Shown piece after piece: positions 9,401 to 21,400 of a DNA stretch of 64,000 nt. Origin of the DNA: Eublepharis macularius (taxonomy: Eukaryota; Chordata; Lepidosauria; Squamata; Eublepharidae); contig NC_072801.1 of assembly GCF_028583425.1 (NCBI RefSeq), positions 61,209,766 to 61,273,765 on the forward strand. Reading direction: 5' to 3'. Every line of letters begins with the position of its first letter. Position 1 is the first letter of the stretch. The notes under the pieces are model-generated. The model saw only the letters and a program-made list of their open reading frames with translations, ran no database searches and was not told the origin of the DNA. The position numbers and the translations under genes are program-made.

Positions 9401-12400
9401 CTATGATTCTGAATTCCTATTCCAACTTTCCCTCTCATATGGGTGCCATCCAAGCTTTGCTGTGATCATTCCCAAAACTTCACAGCAAAGTAGAGTTGAG
9501 GAAAGATTGAAGTAAACCCGGGAAAAACTGGGATGTAAGAATGTACCACTATGCTGTGGTGAAGTGGATGGGGGGGAACTCTTGTTTCTCAATGGCATCA
9601 CACCCAGGGCAAATACCCTGTATAGAGAAGGTCCGTGTTTTGCAGTGGCGAACTTTGGGTCATTCTATACATTACTTCTTTGATGAGTTCTCCATGGAGC
9701 CAACCTGTGTTCCTCGCAGACACACTTCAAATTAAAAAAGGACAGCGCAAATGGGCTAGGAAAGCTGCTGCAAGGAGAGAGAGAGCTCCTTCCTTTCTCC
9801 CAAACTTTATCCCATGCAAAAACAATGCGAAGGGGAGACATTTCCCCATTTCTGCAGCTCCACATGGATACATTTTGTGCATGTGTGGACGCAGAGAGAG
9901 GGAATCTTCCCCCCCACACACACACACACATTGTTTTTGCACGGGGGGGGGGGAGATCTTGAGAAAAAGGCAGGAGGCCTCCTGCCTCCAGTGGCAGATT
10001 TCTGAACTCCTTTGGAACTTCCCTTTTTTTATATAGAAGCCAATCCCTGGAGCTGATGTGTGTCACAGGTTGGCTCCATGGAGAACTCATCAAAGGGTCG
10101 TTTGCAGGGCAGGAGCATAAAAACTACCCTTGCAACCATAATGACAACAGATTTGTTTTTATTATTTCTAAATGAATCCCTTAGATTTTCAGGAAGCAAC
10201 TTCTAAACCCAGCACCTCATTCTTAGTTTATTCTGTGCTGCTCAGTCACAACACTTCATAATCATGGGGAGGGGGCACCATCAAGCTGACCATTTGGGTA
10301 CCCAGACCGCAATCAGTTACAAAGGAAGAGGTCTTTGCTCCTTCTGCAGGCTAAAATTGGGTTTCTGTTCCCTTTTTTTCCATCAGCCATTTAAAGCATT
10401 GAGCAGATTGGACCATACAATAAATATTCTGCATTAGAAATGCTTCAGGTAATCCCAGGTCAGGAGGACAGGAGAGCATAAGTGTACTAAGCTGCTTTTC
10501 CACTACAGTTAGCTAGGGGTGGGTGGAGGTTCTGTTGACTCTCACCTAATAACACAAGATCTACAGGATTGCTGGGCATAGATATGAGAAACCCTGACGG
10601 AGGTCTATAGCTGCAGTAGTATCTCCCTACATGACGCTGGCTCACGTTGCTGAAGGTGAATTTGGCCACATCTCCAAATGGCTCAACTGACTGTGGTATG
10701 GAACAAGATCCATACTTATGAAGATAGAACCTTTTGATGAGACCTATAGCCCAGCAAAGAATGGTGACGTTGCTGCCAAGCAATTCCACCCTGCTAGGAG
10801 TCATGGAGATACTGGGTTCAGGCAGATCAGGATCTGTGAATAGAAGGAAGATAGCTTAGTGCATGAAGTGTCAGAACCACCATCCAGGACATGTGGAGTT
10901 AGACACAGTCCAAACAATGGCGGCTTTGAGACTCATTTTTATGAGTTCTCCTGCTAGTTTCTGCTTTTAGGGCTATTAAGACAAGGGGGCTGTTACAAAC
11001 AGTTTGAAACCTGTTTCTTATCAGTGCCCACCGCCATGAGTACCCTCTCTTCCACCTTGTGCCAGTGGACGGAGACGGCTGCTTGCCTTGAGCTCTCTAT
11101 GAGGTTTATTTATCTTACCTTTTTATTTTCTTTTTTCTATATATACTTAAACTGGTGGGAGGCTGATAAATCTAAAGGTCTCTCTGCAGTCAGCTATTGA
11201 GATAACCGTAAATATAAGTCTTGAAACCTGAAAGTTAATTAATGGCTACTGGCAAACAGCCCAAGAGACCTTGACGAACCTGGCTTTTTGCCAGAGTGTA
11301 TACAGACCAGACTAGAAGATTTCTATGTCTTGAAGAGAAAGAGAAAGCATGGTGAACAAAACTTGCAATATAGTATTGAAACAGCAAATCGCTTTTCACC
11401 CCTTGTGGAGTTGTTTGAATCAACAGAGGAGAAGGAGACTATCTTGCCTCAGACAAAAAGTGACTTTGTAGCTGACTCTGGGGCGTGGCAGTCAGAGAGG
11501 CAGCAGCCAAACCAGGCACAAACTGAAACTGATAAGGGAGATCCAGCATTTTTGAACTACAACCAATTTGATCTAATTGCCAGAACTGTTGATTGTATTT
11601 TTAAAAATATTGAAGGAATTATGATCCAGTTTGGTGTAGTGGTTAAGAGCACGGGACTCTAATCTTGATTCCCCACTCCTCCACAAAGCCAGCTGGGTGA
11701 CCTTGGGCGAGTCACAGTTCTCTGGAGTTCTCTCAGCCCCACCCACCTCACAGGGTGATTGTTGTGGGGTAATAATAACACTTTGTAAACCGCTCTGAGT
11801 GGGCATTAAGTTGTCCTGAAGGGTGGTATATAAATCGAATGTTATTATGTTATTATTATTATCCAACGTAACTGCTTACAGCAGCAGTTGTAGGACTGCC
11901 CCCCACAGCCAATAAACATCATCAATTTCCTACTAGATCAACAAGTACTACACAAAATACCTACACTCTACAGAGGACTGGGCAAACCTATTCTCACACA
12001 GGAAATATCATAGAGGCTACTGGAAACCAGGGGAACTGTGAGAACCCACAGCATCGGATCCTTCAACCATATAAGATCTGTATGACAATTAGGGGTGTGC
12101 AATTCGGTATTCTGATTAGGTTAAAGTTACCGAATGAGGGCCATTTCGGGTTTTTTTCAGTATTACTGAAACTTTTTCTGAATACCGAAAAATTTCGGTA
12201 ATACTGAATCAGAGATTGCCGAATCGATTCGGCCATTGTTTTTAATGAGAAAACCTTCTCCCAAGAGCAAGCTGGGTTTTTGCCTAATAGACAAATTAGA
12301 GACAATCTGAGAGTGGTTATGGATGCCATAGAATATTATGACAAGCACCCTGATAAAGAGATAGTTTTTTTCTTCGCGGATGCAGAGAAGGCCTTTGACA

Positions 12401-15400
12401 ACTTAAATTGGGACTTTATGTTTGCAACAATGGAAAGGATGGACCTAGGGAAAGACTTTATAGAGGCAGCGAAAGTTATTTACAAAGATCAAAGAGCGGC
12501 GATATGCATTAACAGCAATTTGACAGAAAAATTCGAGGTAAGAAAAGGTACAAGGCAAGGATGTCCACTTTCACCTCTGCTGTTTGTTATGGTGTTGGAA
12601 GTATTATTAAGGCAGATAAGAGAAGATGACAACATCAAAGGCAGTTCCTACAAGTTCAGAGCGTTTGCAGACGATGTAATGTTTATAGTGGAAGATCCAA
12701 TCCAGATATTACCAATATTGTTAGATAAAATTAAAGAATTTGGAGATCTGGCAGGGTTCTACATTAACAAAACGAAGTTGAAACTGCTCTGCAAAAATAT
12801 GATAAAAAAGAAACAGCAGGAGTTAACAAGTGCAACAAACTGTGAACTGGTTCAAAAAACAAAGTACCTGGGAATTGAACTGACAGTTAAAAATATAGAC
12901 TTGTTTAAGAATAATTATGAGAAGCTTTGGTCGAAGATAGAAAGAGATATGTTGAAATGGAATAAATTGAATTTGTCATTGTTGGGCCGTATTTCAGTGG
13001 TTAAAATGAATGTGCTACCTAGAGTGATGTTCTTGTTGCAAACAATCCCAATAGTAAAAGACAAAAAACATTTTGACAAATGGCAAAGAAGAATATCAGA
13101 ATTTGTGTGGGCAGGGAAGAAGCCAAGGGTTAAGATAAAGGCGTTATGCGATGCACAGGAAAGGGGTGGTTTGCAACTACCAAACTTGAGATTGTATCAT
13201 GAGGCAATATGCTTAAACATGGTTGAAAGAATGGGTGAAATTATCTAATCATAACTTGTTGTCTTTAGAACGTCACAATAAGTTGTTTGGCTGGCATGCA
13301 TATTTATGGTATGATAAACATAAAATGGATGCCATGTTTCAACACCATTATGTAAGAAGAAATCTTTTTTTGGTTTGGCAAAAATATAAAAAGTTTTTGG
13401 GGGAAGAGAGACCCTTGTGGATTGTACCAGCAGAAGTTGTAAATCCAAGTATAGGATATAAAGGAGAAGAATGGACAACCTACAAAGAACTATTAAGGTT
13501 GGATAGAGACTCTCTTAAGATAAAGGACAATGAGGAATTACCATTAAAATATGGATGGTTGCAATATCGACAAATCAAAGATTTATTTGAAGTAGACAAA
13601 AGGAAAGTAGGTTTTAGAGGTAAAAACTCAGAGCTAGAAGAACTTTTACTTGGAGAGGGAGCAAAAGTGATTTCTAAGATATACAAACTTTTGCTGAAAT
13701 GGTACACAGAGGATGAGATGGTTAAAGTTCAAATGGTAAAATGGGCAGTACATTTTAATAAAGAGATCACAATGGAGGCATGGGAACATTTATGGAAAAA
13801 TACATTGAAAATGTCAACATGTACCAGTTTAAAAGAGAATTATATAAGTGTTACTGGGACTGCTTTTAATTGAATGGGGAAATTAGCTAGCAGCCCAGAA
13901 CTGCAATTAGCGCGGATCTAGCCAACTATACAAAGGTCTCTTCTTCGAAAACTCACATGTTAAAGAGGCAGACTACAGATATTCAATCAATAACGTGTAT
14001 TTACTAATGGTGTGGCGTATGCCTAAACTTACACAAACATACAAGGTTACACACAAGAGCTAAGAAATACAGAGTAGGAAAATTAGAGACGGTTGCATGA
14101 GCAGGAACCCCACGATGACAAGGGATATACTTACAATCCTGAGGCGGAGCAGAGATATAGCAGTGAGGTGGTCTAGTGCCAGCACCAGAACCACGGGCAG
14201 AAAGGCAGCAAGGAGGTTGGCATAGGAATGGCGCGTGCCCTATGGTTTGAGGGGCTAGCTTATATACTTTCAAAGTACCTGGGGGCTGGCGCCCCGTTCA
14301 ATGATTCTCATGACTTAAATCAAAGGATTTGGGGCTATCAGAATAGCCTTGATTGGACACTGTTTGAAGTCTGATTGATATCATGACACCTTTTGGGAGA
14401 GGGGATGGGAGAAAGGAAGGGGATCCGGGCAGTTTGCACGTTCACAGCGCTCATCCTGGTGCCATCAAGTCCGGAGTGCAGAGGTTGCTTTGATGTGCGC
14501 TTGTTGATTGCTCTGGCTGACCAGCGCTCAATCTTCATTCTGGATAGGTGTTAAGATATGCAGAGGAGAGCGGAGTTCTCTCGCTGTGTACGTGGTCAGC
14601 TCGCTTCTTCGAAATGGCTTCCCAAAGCAGGCAGTTCTTCTCGGTTTCCTGGCTGCCTGGAGACATGACTGCCAGCTGGGCACGGCGAGGGCTTACTAGC
14701 AGGCTGCCTGGTAGTGAGGGTAAGCTTGGTAACCAGCCCGCGGGAGGCTCCCGGCAGGAGTTGGCCAGGGGGCGCCTGGTCAGGCTCACGGGGAGACTTC
14801 CCTTGGCTGGCACCTGGCTGCTAGCAGCGTGGCTGGGACCCAGGGTGAGGCAAATTCTCATGGCAGGCGAGGGAGCAGTGTTTAAGACACAGTCCGTGGT
14901 TGGTGGCAGGGCAAAATCACACCGGAGAGTCCAGATATAAGCTTGAGCAGGGCTGTGCCACACAAAGGGTCCTGAATGCAATTGTCCAGGAAACTGACAC
15001 AGTCTGTTGCAGCATCAGATATGAAACTGACACACATATTGGAGGCACACATGCAAGGCAATCTTTTAGTGTATAACTCAAACACAGTTCGTGGCTGGCC
15101 TCAGGGCATGAGGGGGGGCTGCTTGGTAACATAAGATGATGTATAGGTGGTACTTAACACCGAAAAAGTTAGCAAATGCTAATAGTCAAATGTCAAACAA
15201 ATGTTGGAAATATAAAAAACATGAAGGTTCTCTGTACCATATGTGGTGGACGTGTGAAAAGGCCAAGCTATTTTGGTCTAAGATTTATGCGGAAATGTCG
15301 CTAATTTTAAAAAGTAATGTGATAAAGAGCCCTGATCTGCTCTTACTAGGATTAAATATGGAGGAAGTGAATGTTAAGGACGGGATACTGTTATATTATA

Positions 15401-18400
15401 TGATGGTAGCAGCAAGAATATTATATGCACAGTATTGGAAACAAGAAGAACTACCAGAAGTCAAAGACTGGATTCAAAAACTGTTGTACATGGCGGAAAC
15501 GGACAAATTGACAAGAAAGTTATGAGAACAAAATCCAAGTGAATTTTTTACAGACTGGGGAAAACTTAAAAATTATTTGGAAAAGAAATGGGATGTGAAA
15601 GGACAATTGTGGTCTCTTGATAATTATTAAGAAGTAATAACGAAGAATAAGTTAGAACTTTTCCTTTAGTAATAGGGACAAATGTAATGTAGAGTAAATG
15701 ATAAGAAATAAAGGGGTTATAATGCTGTTGGGAGTCAATACAGAAAAGGGGGGAGGGGAGGGGTGGGATACATATATTAATATAATGCAAAGATATGTTA
15801 TAAGATGTCTTATGGAATGTATGTTAACCCATCGAATAAAAACTTTTGAAAAAAGAAAAAGAAAAAAGAAAACCTTCTCCCAGATTTCCGGGAGTTGGGG
15901 GGGGGGCGTTTTTTGTCCGAATCACACCAACCTTGGTGGAGAACTTCTCCTAACTCTCCTCTAACTACACCCCAAGTTTCAGAAAGATTGGACTTTGGGG
16001 AACCATGTTATGCCCCCCAAACAAGGTGCCCCCATCCTCCTACACTCTCCATGGTTCTCTACGGGGAAAAACAAGTCATCTTTCTAGGTGGCTTGGGGGG
16101 GCATTTTGCAAGTAAAATGCACCCAACTTTCAGGGGACCTGCTCCCACCTGTCCTCCCACCCTCCACCAAGTTTCAGGCAGATTCCACTTTGGGGGAGCT
16201 ATTTTATGGCCTCCCAAAGAAGGCGCCCCTATCCACTTCCACTCCACTATTCCTTATGGGGGAAAGAAGAGAGGCTTGTCTGGCTTCAGGGGCCCATCTC
16301 CCACCTGTCCCCCTTCCCTCCACCAAGGCTCAAGCAGATCCCACTTTGGGGGGCCATTTTATGGCTTCCCAAAGATGCTGCTCTTAGCCCCCCCCCCTTC
16401 TCCATTATTTCCTATGGGGGAAAAAAGAGATATTTGTCTGGCTAGGGGTGGCATTTTGCATGCAAAATGCCCCCACACTTCAGGGGCCCATCTCCTACCT
16501 GTCCTCCCACCCTCCACCAAAGCTCAACCAGATCCCACTTTGGGGGCCATTTTATGCCTCCTCCCAAATGCGGTTCTTCTGCCACACCACTTTGTCTTTC
16601 TACTGTGGGGAAGACTTCCACACTGCAGAAACACATGGGATTGGGGCTGCCAATGGCCACAGCCACAGTCCACCTGCACCCAAACTGCCAAATACCACAC
16701 ACACACTCCCCAAAACCTAACCTCCCCTGTCCTGTGGCCAGCCACTTTCTATTGATTCCTATTATGGGAAAATCTCCCACAGCAGGAACCCACGGAATGT
16801 GGCATCTATGGCCACAGGCACAGTCCCCCTTTTAAATCCACCCCCCACACACACACAGCCCCACACTGGCCCAAAGACACCCTCCCCAACATTCCCACAC
16901 TGGCCACTACCCCAGGAGCAGGCTGGCCAGCCGTCCCCCATTGTTCTCCGTGATGGGAACTTTTAAACTCTCTTTCCCAGGGCAATTATGCATAGCCCAG
17001 GGGTTCCACAATGGTGGGCACACTCCCAAGTGCGAGCTTGTCCTTGTGAAAGAGCACCTGAACCACAGTCACCCTCCCCCAAATTCCCCCACCACCTACA
17101 GAGATGGCCCAAAGACACCCTCCCCAACATTCCCACACCAGCCACTACCCCAGGAGCAGGCTGGCCAGCCAGCCCCATTGTTCCCTATGATGCGAACCAA
17201 CTGCACAACAAAGAATAAAACACAAACACACACTGAATAAAGTTTTTAAAAAATTATTTTCTCACTTTCAAAGTACAAGTAGGCAAAGCATAGTGACACA
17301 TTACACCAGCAGTCCCCCACACAGAAAAATAACACAACTCACTTAACATCAGAGAATCACAAAAACACAATTCCTGTCAAAAACACTTTGTTTTTTTAAT
17401 AGCTGTAGGTTACACAGCAGGGGGGCACACCAAAGGGCATTCCAGCATTCCCCTAAACAAAAATAACAACTCACTTCACATTAAAGAATCACAAAAACAC
17501 AATTCCTGTCAAAAACACCTTATTTCTTTAACTGCTTTTGGTTGCACAGTAGGAGGGCACAACAGGGCATAAAAGCAGTCTACTACTTAAAAATAACACA
17601 ACTCACTTCACATCAGAGAATCACCAAAAATACAATTGCTGTCAAAAATAGTGAAGTGAGTTGTGTTATTTTGTGTAATAGACTGCTTTCATGCCCTGTT
17701 GTGCCCTCCTACTGTGTAACCTAAAGCAGTTAAAGCAGTTAAAGAAATAAAGTGTTTTTGTCCTCTCTGCCAGTGCCCGCCCCAGGCTCACTACCACAGA
17801 TGGGTCACCGCACTTGGTGGCCAGGTGGAGGTGTAAGTGCAGTGCAAGGTTCCATGCCGGCATGGGAGGAGGTGGGGTGGGGGGCAGGCCATGAGTTAGT
17901 CCACTTCCAAAGCCACTCCAGCCCTGGGAATGCCCCTTGCAGAGGCGGAAAGTTACGCCACAAAATAAGGAGGCATAGCCCATAGGTACCCATTGAACAG
18001 GAAAACTCAAGCTCCTCTCCCGGTGCCCAGCCCCACCCCCACAGCCTGAAGGAGTATAGGATGGGAACTACCATGGGGGCCAATTTGTGTGCGCTTCCGG
18101 GGTGGGCGAGCACCCCTCCCTGCACCCAATCACCTGCTCACACCCCCTACAAAATGTCCAGTTGCGCTGCTCGTGGATAGGTGAGCACACAGCCGGAGGC
18201 TCTGCCCATCAGCCTCCTGCCACATGTACTTTGTGCACAAGGCAGGAGAGAGGGTACTCATGGTGGTAGGCACTGAGTGCACTGGGGGGGTGTCATGATC
18301 TCGCTGTGCCAGGAAGGCCTAGCAAGGCCTCAGAAGCCTATTAGCAGTGAGAGTAGGCTTGCCTGCCATTCCCAGGAGCCCCTGGGCCATTTTGGAGCCC

Positions 18401-21400
18401 TTTTTGGCCAATCAGAACACAGGGGGCTAGTGCTATATAAGTCTGGGAGGGAAAAAGCCTGTGCTCTTTCTCCCAGGGAGCAGGCCAGAGGAGGTTTCTG
18501 CTAGGGGGAGAGGACCTCATCCAGGTAGGGCGAGAAGACAGGCCTGGCAGACAGAGGGACAGTGAGTTCAGTCATGCTAGGGCCTTTAGTTTATTTTACT
18601 TTCACCCATCTATTGTTGCTAATGCACCTTGCTTGGTTACTTGTTTGATATTTACTGACCTCCTTGTAAATAAATCCTTTTGTTTGTTGTTACTCTGCTG
18701 GGTCCTCATGCCTGTTTATTGGCCAAGCTATGGAGGTCAGAAGGATTGGAAGGGTACTCTGGGTCTTTCCAAGGGACCCTAAATCCCAGAGTGGTGGTAA
18801 TGTAAGGTGGCTCACCCCACCTGAGGCATGACAGGGGGCTTAGTTAGAAAACTGGGAGAACTTTGCACTTGCTCAAGGGAAGAAAGGCACAGTCCAGAAT
18901 GTCTAGCTAACTAACAATAACCACTCAAGTCTCCTTGCAGGTTATCTGACTCTGAAGTTCTAGCTCGGTAAGAAATGAGGGAGCACTGACAGGTAAGAAG
19001 GGCGCTCAGCCACCTGACTTTCCCCCTCATGGGATAAGATCATCCCAAGGCAGAGCACTGTCTCACCAGAGAGTCATGCATCATGTGGCTGAGAGCTGCA
19101 CCTATCGAGCTGCCGCCACAGCTCTTAACCAAAGGACACCTTTCCAGATGTTGCAGATTGGGCTTGGCCTTAGCTGCACACCAGCCTGGGTCACCTTCAG
19201 CACCTGTCTGTTTCCCTTGCAGGCAGATCGCCACTCTTCTAGGAGACCAAGGGGCATGGCTATCTGAGCCTGCCCCCCCCCCCAGCCTCTGCAAGTGCCA
19301 TTCAGGTCCAGCCCAGGGAGCAGTTTACCAAGGTAGCCCACGGGTCAGCCACACTGGCAGGAAATACTTCCAGAGAACCTCTACACCTTTTTAATAAAAT
19401 ATGTGTTGAAAAACAAGAAACTGCTGTCTGTTTGCTTGCTCTCCTGATATTGACAATAGCTGCCGCCATCCCCAACTCCCCATTGGGACATCTTCTCACA
19501 CATCCTCACAAATTTTTCCTGGCTCAGGTCTGGGATCGATGGGGTGCGGTCTGCTGCCAGAAGGAGCAGGTGTCAAGTGGAGCCCTGCCCAGCTCCCCTG
19601 CCCCCTCTCCTCCCCTCAATGTAAGTTCAGGCAGTGGGGTGAGAAATAAAGTGTGGCCCATGAATGTCTGGCAGGGTGGGGGGATGCTCCACTGAAGACA
19701 TGCATTCTCTGAAAGACTGAGCAACTGATGTCTGATAATCCAGGCAGAGGGGAAGGCAGAAGTTACTGCAGGGAGGTGGGGGATGTAGAGCAACATCTTT
19801 GGATCTCCTCCTCCTCTGGAAGGACGGACCACCTTCCATTTCACTGTTTGCAGAAGCAGGGATGGACTTGGGAAATCTGGCACGGGGAGGGATGAATGGC
19901 GCCCCCTGGAGCAGTTTCTCTGCTCCCACAGGCTGTCAGTCCATGGGGGGCGGGGCTGGGCTGGACTGGATTGGGGCGTGACTCTCAAGGTCCAATCCAT
20001 GTTCTCGCATTGTTGTGATGCAGTGATTGTTCAAATGGTGCCACCACAAGTCTGTGGGTGCTTTGCACTCCCTTCTGGCATCTTGCATGGTTTCCAATGG
20101 GCATTCCTTTCACTCATTGTAGAACTCACCACCCCACTTGCCTCTCTGGATCCTGGGGGCTGCTCCCAAGTGCTGCAGACTTTCTAGTCCCACTTTTCAG
20201 TAGCGGTGGGGATTTGCAGGTGCACCGAGCTGCAGCCAACAGCCTGGCCCTCATCAGAAATGAGGGCTAGATGGGCGAGAGGGTGGGTGTTCGATCTGGA
20301 TCTTCATTGTCACTTCTGCTTCCCTCCCTAAGGGGGCCCTATTGGCGGCAGCGAGGATCGTGGCCTCCCCATTGGCTGCGCTACTGCTTGCCCCTCACCT
20401 GCCTGTCAGGGAAGTGGTGTGGCCAGCGGCGGGGTTGTCAGGGGAGTGGGGGGCAGGTGTTCCTGGCAGCAGTTGTGCCTCACCTTGCCACACTCAGGCG
20501 TCAGTGGGACTCTCCTGCAAAAGTCCATAGGGAACTGTGGAGCGGCACACCATTTACATCGACACACAAGCTACGACACTGCCTCTGGGCTTAGGATTGA
20601 GCTGTTAGCTGGTTATAATTAATTTGAATTATGTACTTGCTTAAAGTAATTGCTAAGTTCCCTACTTTTTTTCCTTTTGAAGTAATATGTCTGCATATAA
20701 TGTCTGTATTATTTCTTCTTTAATTATGTATTTCAATGGACCCATACATAAAATTTATAATAGGTTAATCCACTAAGACTAGACCAATTTTAAGCTACTA
20801 AATTGAGTAATGGAATTAATATTAAATAATGTGTGACAGAATTTAATGTGGATATAAAATAAATACATGTTTATAGCTTCAGTTCTTCTGGACCCTTAAC
20901 AATAGGTGGAAAGTATAATTAGCATTATTTTTGGACTATCTGCTTGGAACTGAGGGAGGTGGTTAAAAAAACTATATTTTGTACGCATTCTACTTTATTA
21001 TTATTATTCAATCTATTACTATATCTTACTATATAAAAGAGTAAGCGTGTTCTAGCCAACTCACTTCCTACCCTGATGCACCACCAGAGGGCATTGCTGT
21101 GGCTTTTCCTAAAAGCTTAGGACATGTTTACATTTGGTGGCGCCTAACAGATAACAAAATTGGTACCTGGTGACCTTTGTTAGAAGAAAGATTGAATGTT
21201 TTGGAGTCTTGGCAGAGAAGGCCCTCTCCATGGAGCTCACCTCATGTTGCTTCAAAGACAAGGAACAAGATACTGAGCTGGTTCCTCACCTTCTATCAGC
21301 AGCTCCACAGGTTCACTGCGCTCTGACCGGGAATCGGTGTTTGGATCGCAAGAGTAGCAGGTGTATTTCCCCCCATCCTCTTTGATCACATTAACAATTG

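Larger units (their letters stand above)
12089..17760. mobile_element. Outer hAT-like non-autonomous repeat, split by an L1
   Basis: The left end aggggtgtgcaattcggta with foldback sequence to about 12240 (gaataccgaaaaatttcggt) looks like a hAT-type terminus. It is interrupted by the L1 at 12264-15866. The right part contains minisatellite arrays (15900-16600 and 17310-17640). A matching right terminus was not found, so the far boundary is a guess. Confidence 0.4.

Noticed and set aside
11629-11705. tRNA gene
   Set aside because: A/B-box-like sequence is followed by a SINE body and LINE-like tail; no cloverleaf could be drawn.
14535-14981. Open frames of 130-148 codons
   Set aside because: They fall inside the solo LTR at 13849-15131 and show no recognisable domain.
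15895-16755. Long open frame (286 codons) on the plus strand
   Set aside because: It lies wholly in a C-rich minisatellite; the translation is repetitive Pro/Ser/His, with no splice context or family.
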